Below the pieces are notes generated by a model, which had not been told where the DNA came from, ran no database searches, and was given only the letters and a program-made list of their open reading frames with translations. DNA of 64,000 bases from Taibaiella koreensis. Lineage in GTDB: Bacteria > Bacteroidota > Bacteroidia > Chitinophagales > Chitinophagaceae. The position numbers and the translations under genes were made by a program. The stretch is taken from the NCBI RefSeq assembly GCF_003545715.1, contig NZ_QVNU01000002.1:558001-622000 (forward strand), in the 5' to 3' direction. Of this stretch, positions 36,029 to 44,412 are shown one piece after another. How positions within the stretch are numbered: position 1 is the stretch's first letter; the number at the start of each line of letters is the position of its first letter.

Positions 36029-36478
36029 TTACAGAACCGGCTGGAGGAAGGGATCGGGGTAATGCTCCTGCGCTCTTTGCGTACGCAATGCGCGCAGCTC
36101 GTGTACCGCGCTGCCTTCGGGCGCCAGATGCGCGCCATAGCAACCGGTATCATATTTGTTGTTGCCGGGCTGGTAAGCGCCTTTAAGCAGACCGTTGATC
36201 AATGTTTTACAGAAAGCCAGTTGATAGTCATCGCCGATGTGTACCTTTTCCCGGTAGTACTGCTGTACTTCATGCCGCCGCCAAAAGAGAAAGAGCGCGA
36301 GCCCCAGGTCGCATCGCCTATGCGTGATTACCGTCAGCGGTATCTCGAAGCCCTCGTTCCAGTCGTAACCATGCATCAGCTTCATGAGGGCAATATCACT
36401 TTTCAACTGCCGCACGGCAGCAATCTTTTTCCGGAGATCAGTTTCACGGTCTGTCGCATCCATATCTGTAACACTCAT
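36029..36478 (-). CDS. DUF4274-like protein
   Basis: A 149-aa cytoplasmic protein. The centre reads MHGYDWNEGFEIPLTVITHRRCDLGLALFLFWRRHEV, which matches the DUF4274 pattern (YNWD-GFEIPLxxIxxPxCDLGTALxxFW). The rest is helical and charged. The family has no proven function; proteins of this type often occur near immunity or polymorphic-toxin genes, but none is adjacent here. Confidence 0.75.
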   Translation of the reverse strand: MSVTDMDATDRETDLRKKIAAVRQLKSDIALMKLMHGYDWNEGFEIPLTVITHRRCDLGLALFLFWRRHEVQQYYREKVHIGDDYQLAFCKTLINGLLKGAYQPGNNKYDTGCYGAHLAPEGSAVHELRALRTQRAQEHYPDPFLQPVL

Positions 36479-36564
36479 TTATGGACACAAAATTACGCTC
36501 CCGGAACGACGCTATGCATCCCGGTATTCCGGTAAAATGTGTGGGGACAGGATTTCCGGGTTGC

Positions 36565-36900
36565 CTAGCGGTTATTCATTTTGCGGCACTGTTCGGCGCA
36601 GTCGGCGCAGGCTTTAGCACATTCGCGACAGTGCTCATGATCGTGCTTGCCGCATTCCGCCGCACAGGCATCGCAGATGTCGGCACAAATGATGCATAAC
36701 CTGGTCGCATGGCTGCTGCCCAGGCTCATGAGCTGTGCAGCAGCGGTACAGATAGCCGCGCATTCCATATCCAATTGGATGCAACCGGCCATCATCGCTA
36801 TATCTTTCTCACGGGTGCAGGCCGAAGCACAGTGATGGCACAACGTGGCGCAACGCAGGCAGGCCTCTATACAATCCTGGTATTGGTGGTATCCGTTCAT
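36565..36900 (-). CDS. Four-helix-bundle copper-binding (Csp/DUF326-type) protein
   Basis: A 111-aa protein with about twenty Cys arranged in CxxxC and CxxC steps on four helices (CIEACLRCATLCHHCASAC; CAAICTAA; CIICADICDACAAECGKH; CRECAKACADCAEQC). This is the pattern of the copper-storage Csp proteins and DUF326, where Cys line the inside of the bundle and bind many Cu(I). No signal peptide is present, so the protein is cytoplasmic. Copper storage or detoxification is the likely role. Confidence 0.9.
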   Translation of the reverse strand: MNGYHQYQDCIEACLRCATLCHHCASACTREKDIAMMAGCIQLDMECAAICTAAAQLMSLGSSHATRLCIICADICDACAAECGKHDHEHCRECAKACADCAEQCRKMNNR

Positions 36901-37043
36901 AAGGAAAGGCTTTATAAAGCAACAAGCCGCTCCCTTAATGGTTCAGCGGCTTGCATGGATATACCCCTCAAAAATCCAGGTTTATCGTTAGTGCTTTTGA
37001 TACAAGGCATCTGTATATTTGGTCCGATACAATTTGTAAGCAC

Positions 37044-37424
37044 ATGAACACTTTCCTTCTTCGCCTGGCGGTTGCCATTATTCTCCTGGCCCATAGCATA
37101 CCCGGTATGATCGATGGCGGCGTTTACGGATTTGGCCGCGGATACCTGGACCAGGCGGGCTTTGCGCCCCTGGGACTGTTGCTGGCCTGGGCCATCAAGC
37201 TATCGCATGTTGCCTGTGCTATTTGCCTGCTATGGGGCAAGTGGATCAAGCCTGCGGCTTTCATTACCATCGCCATACTGATTGCCGGCATCATTATGGT
37301 CCATGGCCGCGAAGGATGGTTTGTAGTAGGTGGTGGCAGGAACGGTTCGGAATTCAACTTCCTGCTGATCGTTGTGCTTATTGTGATTATGTATCCCAAA
37401 GGCTGGCAGCGCCGCCGGAACTAG
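37044..37424 (+). CDS. DoxX-like membrane protein
   Basis: A 126-aa protein with four membrane helices, starting [22 protein letters not shown], with [16 protein letters not shown] between helices one and two. This is the short DoxX/DoxD-like fold found in many bacteria, where it may act in redox stress at the membrane. The upstream in-frame ATG at 36951 gives an implausible extension. Its TAG stop shares the palindrome CTAG with the stop codon of the convergent purT gene. Confidence 0.85.
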   Translation: MNTFLLRLAVAIILLAHSIPGMIDGGVYGFGRGYLDQAGFAPLGLLLAWAIKLSHVACAICLLWGKWIKPAAFITIAILIAGIIMVHGREGWFVVGGGRNGSEFNFLLIVVLIVIMYPKGWQRRRN

Positions 37425-38605
37425 CCGTTTTCTTTTGCCGAAGGCTTTACCGTAACCAGTGCAGCAAGGTCGATAGCCCTTTGCTTTATGGCCTCCACAT
37501 CGGCTCCGGGACCGTCGTAGGCGAGCACTACACCCATCCTGCGGTAGGGCCGGGTAACCGGCTTACCGAAAAGACGAATATCGGCTTTGGGCTGTCGTAA
37601 TACCGCCTCTACCCCTGTAAACTCGGGCCGGATACCTTCTTCCTGCGCCAGGATCACGGCGCTGGCGCCGTTGCGCTCATGGCTGATCTCGGCTATAGGC
37701 AGGCCCAGCACAGCGCGGGCATGCAGCTCAAACTCCGTCAGGTTCTGTGTACCGGCCAGCGTGACCATACCCGTATCATGCGGCCTGGGCGAAAGCTCGG
37801 AAAAATAAACGCCATCTTCTGTAAGGAAAAACTCCACGCCCCAAATACCCGCGCCGCCGAGCGCCTGCGTGATCCTGGCGGCCATATCCTGCGCGGCGGC
37901 AAGATCTGCCAGGCTGGTCCATGCCGGCTGCCAGCTTTCCTGGTAATCGCCGCGCTCCTGCCGGTGCCCGATAGGCAGGCAGAACAAAGTAGGGCCCTCC
38001 TGCTGGGTGACGGTAAGCAAGGTGATCTCTGAATGGAACGACACAAACGCTTCCACGATCACCTCGACCTGGTCGCCGCGTTTACCGCTTTGTGCATAGG
38101 CCCAGGCCTTATCGATATCGGCTTCGGTGCGGATCACCGACTGGCCCTTGCCCGAAGAAGACATGAGCGGTTTTACCACGCAGGGCATGCCTACTGCTTT
38201 TACCGCTTCGCGCAAGACTTCCGCGCTGCCGGCATAGCGATAATCGGCCGTGCGCAGACCCAGCTCTTTGGCAGCCAGGTCCCGGATCGCTTTCCGGTTC
38301 ATGGTAAAGTTGGCGGCCTTTGCGCTGGGCACCACTTGTATGCCCTGCTGCTCATAGTCGTAAAAGCGCTCGGTACGGATGGCTTCGATCTCGGGTACAA
38401 TAATATCGGGTCGGTGTTTGGCAACAATACGGTCGAGCTCGGCGCCGTCCAGCATATTGATCACTTCCCGTTCGTCGGCCACTTGCTGTGCAGGCGCGTC
38501 GTTGTAGGAATCTACGGCAATAATGTGCTGGCCCAGTCGCTGGGCGGCAATGACAAATTCTTTTCCCAGCTCACCTGAGCCGAGCAGCATGATCTTTTTG
38601 GACAT
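37421..38605 (-). CDS. purT: Formate-dependent phosphoribosylglycinamide formyltransferase
   Basis: A 394-aa ATP-grasp enzyme that makes N-formyl-GAR from GAR, formate and ATP in purine synthesis. The start [17 protein letters not shown] is the N-terminal nucleotide-binding part of PurT. Next comes the ATP-grasp core ([47 protein letters not shown]) and a C-terminal domain with [11 protein letters not shown]. The length is standard. A perfect -7 box TAgcTTTG (38626-38633, minus) is upstream. No other purine genes are in the window. Confidence 0.96.
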   Translation of the reverse strand: MSKKIMLLGSGELGKEFVIAAQRLGQHIIAVDSYNDAPAQQVADEREVINMLDGAELDRIVAKHRPDIIVPEIEAIRTERFYDYEQQGIQVVPSAKAANFTMNRKAIRDLAAKELGLRTADYRYAGSAEVLREAVKAVGMPCVVKPLMSSSGKGQSVIRTEADIDKAWAYAQSGKRGDQVEVIVEAFVSFHSEITLLTVTQQEGPTLFCLPIGHRQERGDYQESWQPAWTSLADLAAAQDMAARITQALGGAGIWGVEFFLTEDGVYFSELSPRPHDTGMVTLAGTQNLTEFELHARAVLGLPIAEISHERNGASAVILAQEEGIRPEFTGVEAVLRQPKADIRLFGKPVTRPYRRMGVVLAYDGPGADVEAIKQRAIDLAALVTVKPSAKENG

Positions 38606-38789
38606 AATTATTCTGGAAAAGAGGGCAAAGCTAAGGCATCTTGCGTTTCGATTGCAGCCCGGCTGCTTTCCCTTTAAAATTGTTATCAAAGCAGCAGCAG
38701 GGTCGTTTTTTTGTTTTCGTTTATTTTTTATTGGCAATTCTTTAAACTTTCGGGCCTGGCTGCGGTCCAACCAGGGTAAACTTGCCGGA

Positions 38790-39218
38790 ATGAACGAATT
38801 GTATCCTCTTGCCAGAACTTATAACAGAATCGCAAAAAAGATCATGAAAATCCTGCAGCCTTACGAAAAGCATCTCCTGGTGCTGGTAAAGCAGGATGAT
38901 TCACTATGCTTGTATACCCCGGACAGCCCGGGAAAGGAGAGCGCACTGTTTGCCGCTGTACAGATCATGAGCGCGGGCGTTTCCTTTACCGTGTACAACC
39001 CGGGACAGCAATACAATGTATTCGATTGCCTGCCGGAGCGCATACGTTCTTTTTACCGCGGCGACAACCGATTCCTGCTTACGCGCATCAGTCCGGGCCT
39101 CGTAGCCGAGATCAGCGATTTGTTGCTGGCGTTGTTTGGTATGCACAGTATCGGGAAATACTTTCACCAGTACGAGCTGCGCAAAACCAGTCCAGGACTG
39201 TTAGCAAATAGTTTTTAA
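38790..39218 (+). CDS. Hypothetical protein
   Basis: A 142-aa protein starting [32 protein letters not shown], chosen because a -7-like box TAaacTTG (38777-38784) lies just upstream; the longer frame runs through the purT promoter. The middle has alternating strands ([51 protein letters not shown]) and a helical end. I recognise no domain and no membrane segment. A good terminator follows. Probably a small cytoplasmic protein. Confidence 0.6.
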   Translation: MNELYPLARTYNRIAKKIMKILQPYEKHLLVLVKQDDSLCLYTPDSPGKESALFAAVQIMSAGVSFTVYNPGQQYNVFDCLPERIRSFYRGDNRFLLTRISPGLVAEISDLLLALFGMHSIGKYFHQYELRKTSPGLLANSF

Positions 39219-39250
39219 TGAAGTGCCCCGTATAAACAAAAAGAAGAGAG

Positions 39251-39274
39251 ACCGGCCCCTGAGGCCGGTTTTTT
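39251..39274 (+). terminator. Rho-independent terminator
   Basis: Stem ACCGGCC/GGCCGGT (39251-39257 with 39263-39269) and T6 tract. Confidence 0.92.
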
Positions 39275-39425
39275 GCCGTTATTGGGGCTTTGCAGGGGCA
39301 ATTTGATGCTCGGCACACGTTGCCCGGTTAGCAGAACGTTATTCTTGGCCTGTACCCGCTTTTTCTGGCATTGTTTTTGTATCTTTAAGTATAAACCATT
39401 TATTCACCTTTTAAAGTTTATTGTG

Positions 39426-39548
39426 ATGCAGGAGATACAAGTTATTGCATTAAAAAGGAGGTTCCGGGCGGCCATTGTCGGTATTGCCAGCGGCCTGGTG
39501 CTTATGGGTATCATCGGCCTCTGTGTTTACCAGTGCTTCGGATCATAA
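39426..39548 (+). CDS. Small single-pass membrane peptide
   Basis: A 40-codon frame, MQEIQVIALKRRFRAAIVGIASGL followed by a hydrophobic run VLMGIIGLCVYQCFGS. It has a basic start and one membrane helix. A TAtcTTTA box about 43 bp upstream could be its promoter. Short frames of this kind arise by chance, so the call is tentative. Confidence 0.4.
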   Translation: MQEIQVIALKRRFRAAIVGIASGLVLMGIIGLCVYQCFGS

Positions 39549-39669
39549 AGGAACAGCCGGGATTTTTCCCCCTTGCGCCTTTCCCTCCGGAATGTTATAT
39601 ACAGGTCGTAGCTTGAAATAGCGCGGCCTGTTTTCTTTTATAGCAAAAAAGTTTTTATTTCCCATTCCG

Positions 39670-40251
39670 ATGGCCCATCAACCACAAGAAAGCGGTATAG
39701 CCGGCGATCATTGGTGGCACGATTATGCCGATCGCTTTCATCGTATGGAAGTCCCCGCCCGCACGGCTGTATTGCGGGAAGGGGAAATACCCACCAGGAT
39801 GTTCCTGGTCGAAAAAGGATGCATGCGCGCTTCGCTCAATCAGGAGGGAAAGGATATCACCTTCCAGTTTTTTTTCGAAGGCGATACTGTAGCCTCTATA
39901 GAAAGCTTTAAAAAAGGGAGACCGAGCCCGGGCGCGATCGAAACCATAGAGCCCTGCGTGCTCCGGTACCTTTATAAGACGGAGTGGGAAAAGATGGTCG
40001 CGGAGATCAGCGAGGTGCCTGTATTAAGAACACGTCTCATGGATGCGCTATTTGAACGCACCTTTTTTTATATGGAACATTTCTGCTCCTTTATCCGGGA
40101 TACCCCGCTGCAACGGTACCAAAACCTATTACAGGACAGGCCCTATATCGTACAAAGAGTACCGCAGCATTATATCGCTTCTTACCTGGGCATCAGCCCC
40201 GTGCACCTCAGCCGCATCAAAGGCCGGCTGGCCAGGGAAAGAAAGCCCTGA
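39670..40251 (+). CDS. Crp/Fnr-family transcriptional regulator
   Basis: A 193-aa protein with a cyclic-nucleotide-binding beta barrel (about 30-120: AVLREGEIPTRMFLVEKGCMRASLN, ITFQFFFEGDTVAS) and a C-terminal winged helix (PQHYIASYLGISPVHLSRIKGRLAR). Fnr-type Cys are absent, so it is not an iron-sulfur sensor. It belongs to the abundant Bacteroidota Crp-like group that often controls the next gene. The next gene, a quinone-oxidoreductase-like enzyme 94 bp downstream on the same strand, is a probable target. Confidence 0.9.
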   Translation: MAHQPQESGIAGDHWWHDYADRFHRMEVPARTAVLREGEIPTRMFLVEKGCMRASLNQEGKDITFQFFFEGDTVASIESFKKGRPSPGAIETIEPCVLRYLYKTEWEKMVAEISEVPVLRTRLMDALFERTFFYMEHFCSFIRDTPLQRYQNLLQDRPYIVQRVPQHYIASYLGISPVHLSRIKGRLARERKP

Positions 40252-40345
40252 GCAGCGCTACACCACCTTCTTACTATTATTTCGTAACAAATGTTATTGT
40301 ATCGCTGCCGGCCGGGATCTAGCTTTGCCTTGAAAAGCAATACCT

Positions 40346-41317
40346 ATGAAAGCAGCAGTAAGCTACCCCGGCAACGGCGATATCCATTATGCAGATGTTC
40401 CCAACCCGGAAGCGCAGCAGGATAATGAGCTTTTGCTCAGCATGCGAGCAGCCGCGATCAAGCACCTCGACCGCTCCAGGGCGAGCGGCAGCCACTACTC
40501 AATAGCAGCCGGTGCAGCAGAAGCCCGCATTGCCGGCAACGATGGCGTGGGCTTACTGGAAGATGGCACAAGGATCTACGGCGTGAGCAGCAAAGGCATG
40601 ATGGCCGAGCTGGCTGTGGTAGAAAAAGCGCTGACCGTCGCCTTGCCGCCGGGTATCGACGACAGCAGGGCGGCAGCCTTGCCCAATGGCGTAATGGGAT
40701 CGGCGATGGCACTTCGTTTCCGGGCCCGGCTGCAGCCGGGCGAAACCGTGCTGATCAACGGCGCCACCGGATTTACCGGGCATATCGCCGTACAGGTGGC
40801 CCGACACTACGGCGCCGGAAAGATCATCGTTACCGGGCGCAACGAAAGCGCCCTGCAGCGACTCTTATCCCTGGGCGCCATAGACGCCATCTCATTGCTG
40901 CAGGACGAAGCTGCGCTGGCGGCGCAGCTCAGGCGCATTCATGAGGCCAACCCGGTCGACGTGGTACTCGATTACCTGTGGGGCAGCAGCGCCGCGCTTA
41001 TCCTTTCGTCTCTTATGGGTAAAAGCATGTTTACACACCAAACGCGCTTCGTATCCATAGGTGCGCTATCGGGCGATATACTACCGCTGTCATCAGAATG
41101 GCTGCGGAGCACCGACCTGCAGCTATCAGGCTCGGGACTGGGCAGCTGGAGCAGGGCAGAGGTGGAGCAGCTTTTTGGGGATATCCTGCCGGAAATGTTC
41201 CGGCTGGCTGCAGAAGGCAAGCTGGAGGTACCCGTGGAAACCATTGCCCTAAGCGAGATCGCGCAGCTATGGGACCGGGACCTGCCCGGCGGAAAGCGGC
41301 TGGTGGTGACGATATAA
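40346..41317 (+). CDS. Zinc-independent medium-chain oxidoreductase (quinone-reductase-like)
   Basis: A 323-aa protein with a GroES-like N-terminus (MKAAVSYPGNGDIHYADVPNPE) and a Rossmann domain with VLINGATGFTGHIAVQVARHYGAGKIIVTGRN (NADP(H)-binding GxxGxxG-like). The Cys/His ligands of zinc alcohol dehydrogenases are missing, so the quinone oxidoreductase branch is favoured. Substrate unknown. It probably responds to the Crp-like regulator encoded just upstream. Confidence 0.88.
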   Translation: MKAAVSYPGNGDIHYADVPNPEAQQDNELLLSMRAAAIKHLDRSRASGSHYSIAAGAAEARIAGNDGVGLLEDGTRIYGVSSKGMMAELAVVEKALTVALPPGIDDSRAAALPNGVMGSAMALRFRARLQPGETVLINGATGFTGHIAVQVARHYGAGKIIVTGRNESALQRLLSLGAIDAISLLQDEAALAAQLRRIHEANPVDVVLDYLWGSSAALILSSLMGKSMFTHQTRFVSIGALSGDILPLSSEWLRSTDLQLSGSGLGSWSRAEVEQLFGDILPEMFRLAAEGKLEVPVETIALSEIAQLWDRDLPGGKRLVVTI

Positions 41318-41323
41318 ATTAAA

Positions 41324-41644
41324 TGACTATCCGCATATAAGGAAACCAGCTCAAAAATAGAAACAATGAAAAAGTGCTTCTTTGGCTAATGATTAAAATG
41401 TCGATTTATGATAACATGACCGGCAATGCTGCATTAAAGTTGAGCTCTGTTTTTAAGTCGGGGTGCGCAGGCCACAAAAAACAGCGGAGCATTGTTTTTT
41501 TGCTGCCTTTTTTGCTTCTTTTTTGGCGGAGCAACTTTTCTCGTGAGCACCATAACAAACAATAAACATAGATGCGAATAAAAAAGAAGAAGATATGATA
41601 CCAAATAAAGAGACGGATAAGCAAAGCGTGCTAGCTGGTATTTT
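41324..41644 (-). repeat. MITE-like dispersed repeat, copy 1 (about 320 bp)
   Basis: About 320 bp nearly identical to 61567-61888 (same orientation). It starts TGACTATCCGCATATAAGG and ends in AGCTGGTATTTT. AAACCAGCT near the left end and AGCTGGTATT at the right end are imperfect terminal inverted repeats. On the minus strand both copies keep the segment SSFLFASMFIVCYGAHEKSC followed by SAKKEAKKAAKKQCSAVF, a one-helix peptide with a Lys-Ala tail. In this copy the frame shifts after SAVF at a short A run. A non-autonomous mobile element with a small gene or its relic is the simplest reading. Confidence 0.8.
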
Positions 41645-41729
41645 GGCCCCTACCATGCCGGTCTGCATTTCCTCGCTGCTCCGGTCACAGGCTTGATATT
41701 CTGGGAACGCTTCCTCTCTATCCTAAACT

Positions 41730-42194
41730 TTATAACCCGATCTCCTCCGTAATGAAGGCTTTGACCCCGGGCCCGCCGGTAATGGTCAGCCAGAGCGCGT
41801 CGCCTTCAAACGACAGACTGAAATCGAAAAAGTCGCAGCATAGGCGCTCGGTTTTGATAAAAGCAGTAAGCTCGTCGATTGTATTGTCCGTAGCGGCAAA
41901 CAAATAGGCAAAGCCCTCAGGTAGCTCTTTACGCTGCGTGATCTTCTTCTTCAGACTGGCAATGACGCTTGCTTTTCTTTTCTGAAGCTCAGGTGTTGTC
42001 AACCGGCAGGCCATTGTCCCTTTCCAATGGCTTTTCTCAGGCGCCATTTTCGTTGCTGCTGCCGGCTGTTGGCTATTATCTGCCGGCCGGCAGCAGGCTC
42101 CGGTACAGGCTGTTTCCTTTTTCCCGCTCTGGCCCAAAGCAATGGCGGAGCAACCCAGAAAGAAACCCATAGAGATCCATTTTCGATATATCAT
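41730..42194 (-). CDS. Exported Cys-rich protein next to MerR regulator
   Basis: A 154-aa protein with signal peptide (MIYRKWISMGFFLGCSAIALGQ). A CTGACC cluster follows. A conserved block of a known Bacteroidota family is then seen: TMACRLTTPELQKRKASVIASLKKKI...TDNTIDELTAFIKTERLCCDFFDFSLSFEGDALWLTITGGPGVKAFI. The paired Cys (CTGACC and RLCCDF) suggest metal binding. It is transcribed divergently from a merR-type gene, as is usual for metal-resistance genes. The metal is unknown. Confidence 0.75.
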   Translation of the reverse strand: MIYRKWISMGFFLGCSAIALGQSGKKETACTGACCRPADNSQQPAAATKMAPEKSHWKGTMACRLTTPELQKRKASVIASLKKKITQRKELPEGFAYLFAATDNTIDELTAFIKTERLCCDFFDFSLSFEGDALWLTITGGPGVKAFITEEIGL

Positions 42195-42216
42195 TTCTTT
42201 TTGTGTTCAAAGCTAA

Positions 42217-42247
42217 ACCCTGGAGTATAGTCCATGGTGTATCTTTG
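42217..42247 (+). promoter_or_regulatory. MerR-type operator and promoter
   Basis: A dyad ACCcTGGA-N6-TCCatGGT (42217-42238) directly abuts a perfect -7 box TAtcTTTG (42240-42247). Placement of the dyad between the -33 and -7 positions is the classic MerR arrangement. Confidence 0.65.
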
Positions 42248-42265
42248 ATCCTAAACTTTTTTCTT

Positions 42266-42646
42266 ATGCTGATCGGGGAACTGTCGAAACGAAGCGGCTT
42301 AACCAAGGATACGATACGCTTTTATGAGAAACAGGGTTATATAAAGGTGGGTTGGCGGGAGCGCCGCGTCAACAACTACAAGGAATATTCCGAAGCGGTG
42401 CTGCGCCGGTTGCTTTTGTTCCGGAAAATAAAGGCATACGGCTTCAGCCTTAATGAAGCGGCAGAACTGATCGCCCTGATCGATGCCGGGGCGGCCTTAT
42501 GCGATACTGTGGCGCAGGTTGCCCATGAGCGAATAGAAGCGATAGAAGAAAAGATCCGGGAGCTGACCAGCCTAAAAGCGCTGCTGCAATCGGGTATCAG
42601 CAGTTGCCCCAGACGCACGGATCATTGCTCGTTGTTTGACCTTTGA
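42266..42646 (+). CDS. MerR-family transcriptional regulator
   Basis: A 126-aa regulator: winged helix-turn-helix MLIGELSKRSGLTKDTIRFYEKQGYIKVGWRERRVNNYKEYSEAVLRRL (1-50), a dimerisation helix, and a short C-terminal tail with ISSCPRRTDHCSLFDL (CxxxxxxC, candidate metal ligands). The start follows the operator/promoter at 42217-42247; an upstream in-frame ATG inside the operator is rejected. It most likely controls the divergent Cys-rich exported protein. Confidence 0.92.
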   Translation: MLIGELSKRSGLTKDTIRFYEKQGYIKVGWRERRVNNYKEYSEAVLRRLLLFRKIKAYGFSLNEAAELIALIDAGAALCDTVAQVAHERIEAIEEKIRELTSLKALLQSGISSCPRRTDHCSLFDL

Positions 42647-42841
42647 CGAAAACCAAAGATTCCCGCGTTGTTACATGTTCTATTGCAATATGTTCAAAGT
42701 AACTGACGGTCAGTAAAAACAACTGTGGGTTGTTGCCATACAACCAGAAGTAGCGTCCAAACAACTAAGGGTAGCGGTGCTTTTTCAGGCAGGGAGCAGG
42801 CAGGACAATACCTTCGTTCTGTCGCAAAAAAAGACAATATT

Positions 42842-43726
42842 ATGGAAGCTAAGATCATTGGTAACAAAATCGGGCAAGCACGGAAAGAGAAAAACATGTC
42901 TCAGGCGCAGCTTGCCGAACTGCTGTTCATCAGCCCGCAGGCAGTGGGCAAATGGGAACGCGGAGAGTCGGTCCCCGACATTATTACGTTTAGCCGGCTT
43001 GCGGAGATACTGGGTGTTGACCTCAATTATTTTTCAAACACCTTGCACCCGGCAGCTATCGGCGTCGCTCACGACAAGGGAGCGGCCGAAGGGCTACCGG
43101 CCATACAGGAGAAAAAACTAAGCTGGGATATGTCTCGCGGGAATTGGATAGGCGCCGACTTCTCCGGTCTGAAGAACCTGCATGAAAAGTTCAGCTCATC
43201 CAATATGCTGCGTTGCCGCTTTGTGGGATCGGATATGTCGGGGCTTCTGCTCAAACGGAATAATGTGGATAGCTGCGATTTCTCTGGCTCCGATTTCAAT
43301 GGCAGCCGCATTCTGGGTTCCTACTTATCCAAGAATATATTTAAAGATTGCTCCCTGAGGGAAGCCGCATTTTCCGAAAGCTATGCCAGCGGCTGCGACT
43401 TCTCCGGCGCCGATCTTACCGGCATGACGGTCAAGTCTGGCGGCATTGAGAAAAGCAATATGCTGGATGCCATATTGCATCATACCTCCTTCGACGCGGT
43501 GCAGTTTGCCGACATCATTTTTGAAGGCACAGTGGCCGATTGTTCTTTTGAGCAATGCACCTTTACAAGGGTTACCTTCCGGAACACAACATTGATCAAC
43601 ACATTCTTCAAATGCAGGAGCCTGAAGCGGATCCGGTTGATTGACTGCCGGGCAGATCGTATGACATACGAGTTTCTGAAAAACGGGAAGGCAGACCTGA
43701 GTGGCGTCACCTTGCTGAGCAGCTAA
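42842..43726 (+). CDS. XRE-type HTH fused to pentapeptide repeats
   Basis: A 294-aa protein. Residues 1-65 are an XRE helix-turn-helix (IGNKIGQARKEKNMSQAQLAELLFISPQAVGKWERGESVPDIITFSRLAEILGV). From about 100 on are pentapeptide repeats of the A(D/N)LxX type (GADFSGL, CDFSGSDFNGSRILGSYL, CDFSGADLTGMTV), interrupted by less regular stretches. Pentapeptide repeats fold as a right-handed four-sided helix that can mimic DNA and bind gyrase. The HTH fusion suggests a DNA-binding regulator with a protein-interaction or DNA-mimic arm. ATG at 42842 chosen because the upstream extension is not conserved-looking. Confidence 0.88.
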   Translation: MEAKIIGNKIGQARKEKNMSQAQLAELLFISPQAVGKWERGESVPDIITFSRLAEILGVDLNYFSNTLHPAAIGVAHDKGAAEGLPAIQEKKLSWDMSRGNWIGADFSGLKNLHEKFSSSNMLRCRFVGSDMSGLLLKRNNVDSCDFSGSDFNGSRILGSYLSKNIFKDCSLREAAFSESYASGCDFSGADLTGMTVKSGGIEKSNMLDAILHHTSFDAVQFADIIFEGTVADCSFEQCTFTRVTFRNTTLINTFFKCRSLKRIRLIDCRADRMTYEFLKNGKADLSGVTLLSS

Positions 43727-43785
43727 AGTGGCCATAAGATGCTGCGCAAAGCGACAGTTATTTTAAACAAGCTTATTTTTGACCG

Positions 43786-44339
43786 ATGTCCTTAAAAACC
43801 AAAGTAGCATTATTGGGCTTTGTTTGCCTATCTGCAGGCGGGCTATGGTTTTATGATCAGGGTCACAAGGACAACGCGTTGATCGGATATACCTCAATCG
43901 GGCTTGTGTATCTGGGATGGATACTGTTTTTGGGAGCACTATTTGGTGCAAGATTGATAGCAAGGAAAAAAGTAAAATTTGCAAAGCATAAAGGCCTTTG
44001 GTTAAAAGACAAAATGATCAAACTGTTGCTCTATTCGGCTTTTGCCATGGCATAATTGGTACAATGACGGTATCAAGTGAACTAAGCGCTTACAGAGTAG
44101 CTAAAATATTGAAGACTGAGCCAACCGAAAATACAATAGGGATAATCACTGCAATAGAAAGCAGGAATACAAGAGGGGGATCAAAATTGTGGGCCATTAT
44201 TGAATACCGGACAAGGACCGGGACGGTGACGCAAGCTATCTATAATCCCAATAACCGGTATTTAATAGGACAAAAGTATGGGGTGCGCTATGCTGTTGAT
44301 TACCCCGAAATGTTTGTGCTGACAAGAGACGCCAAATAA
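43786..44339 (+). pseudogene. Two-helix membrane protein gene with probable frameshift (DUF3592-like)
   Basis: The first frame, MSLKTKVALLGFVCLSAGGLW, has two membrane helices and a basic stretch and ends LLLYSAFAMA at 44055. The sense continues in the next frame as GIIGTMTVSSELSAYRVAKIL...EYRTRTGTVTQAIYNPNNRYLIGQKYGVRYAVDYPEMFVLTR to 44339. The third helix (LYSAFAM + IIGTMTV) is split exactly at the frame change, so one single-base shift near 44050 explains both parts. Either a recent mutation or a sequencing error; the second part may also start at an ATG at 44064. The intact protein would be about 180 aa with an outward DUF3592-type beta domain. Confidence 0.6.
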
Positions 44340-44355
44340 TACTGACCATAAACGG

Positions 44356-44394
44356 AGAGAGGCCGCCCCTTTTATTTTGGGTAACGGCCTCTCT
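44356..44394. terminator. Bidirectional terminator between convergent genes
   Basis: A 10-bp stem AGAGAGGCCG/CGGCCTCTCT (44356-44365 with 44385-44394), placed between the 3' ends of the frameshifted gene (+) and the T9SS protein gene (-). Confidence 0.75.
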
Positions 44395-44412
44395 TATATT
44401 TATCCGATCAGT

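Noticed and set aside
39426-39548. Strong claim for a real 40-aa peptide gene
   Set aside because: Kept only as a low-confidence feature: one membrane helix and a weak promoter box are not proof.
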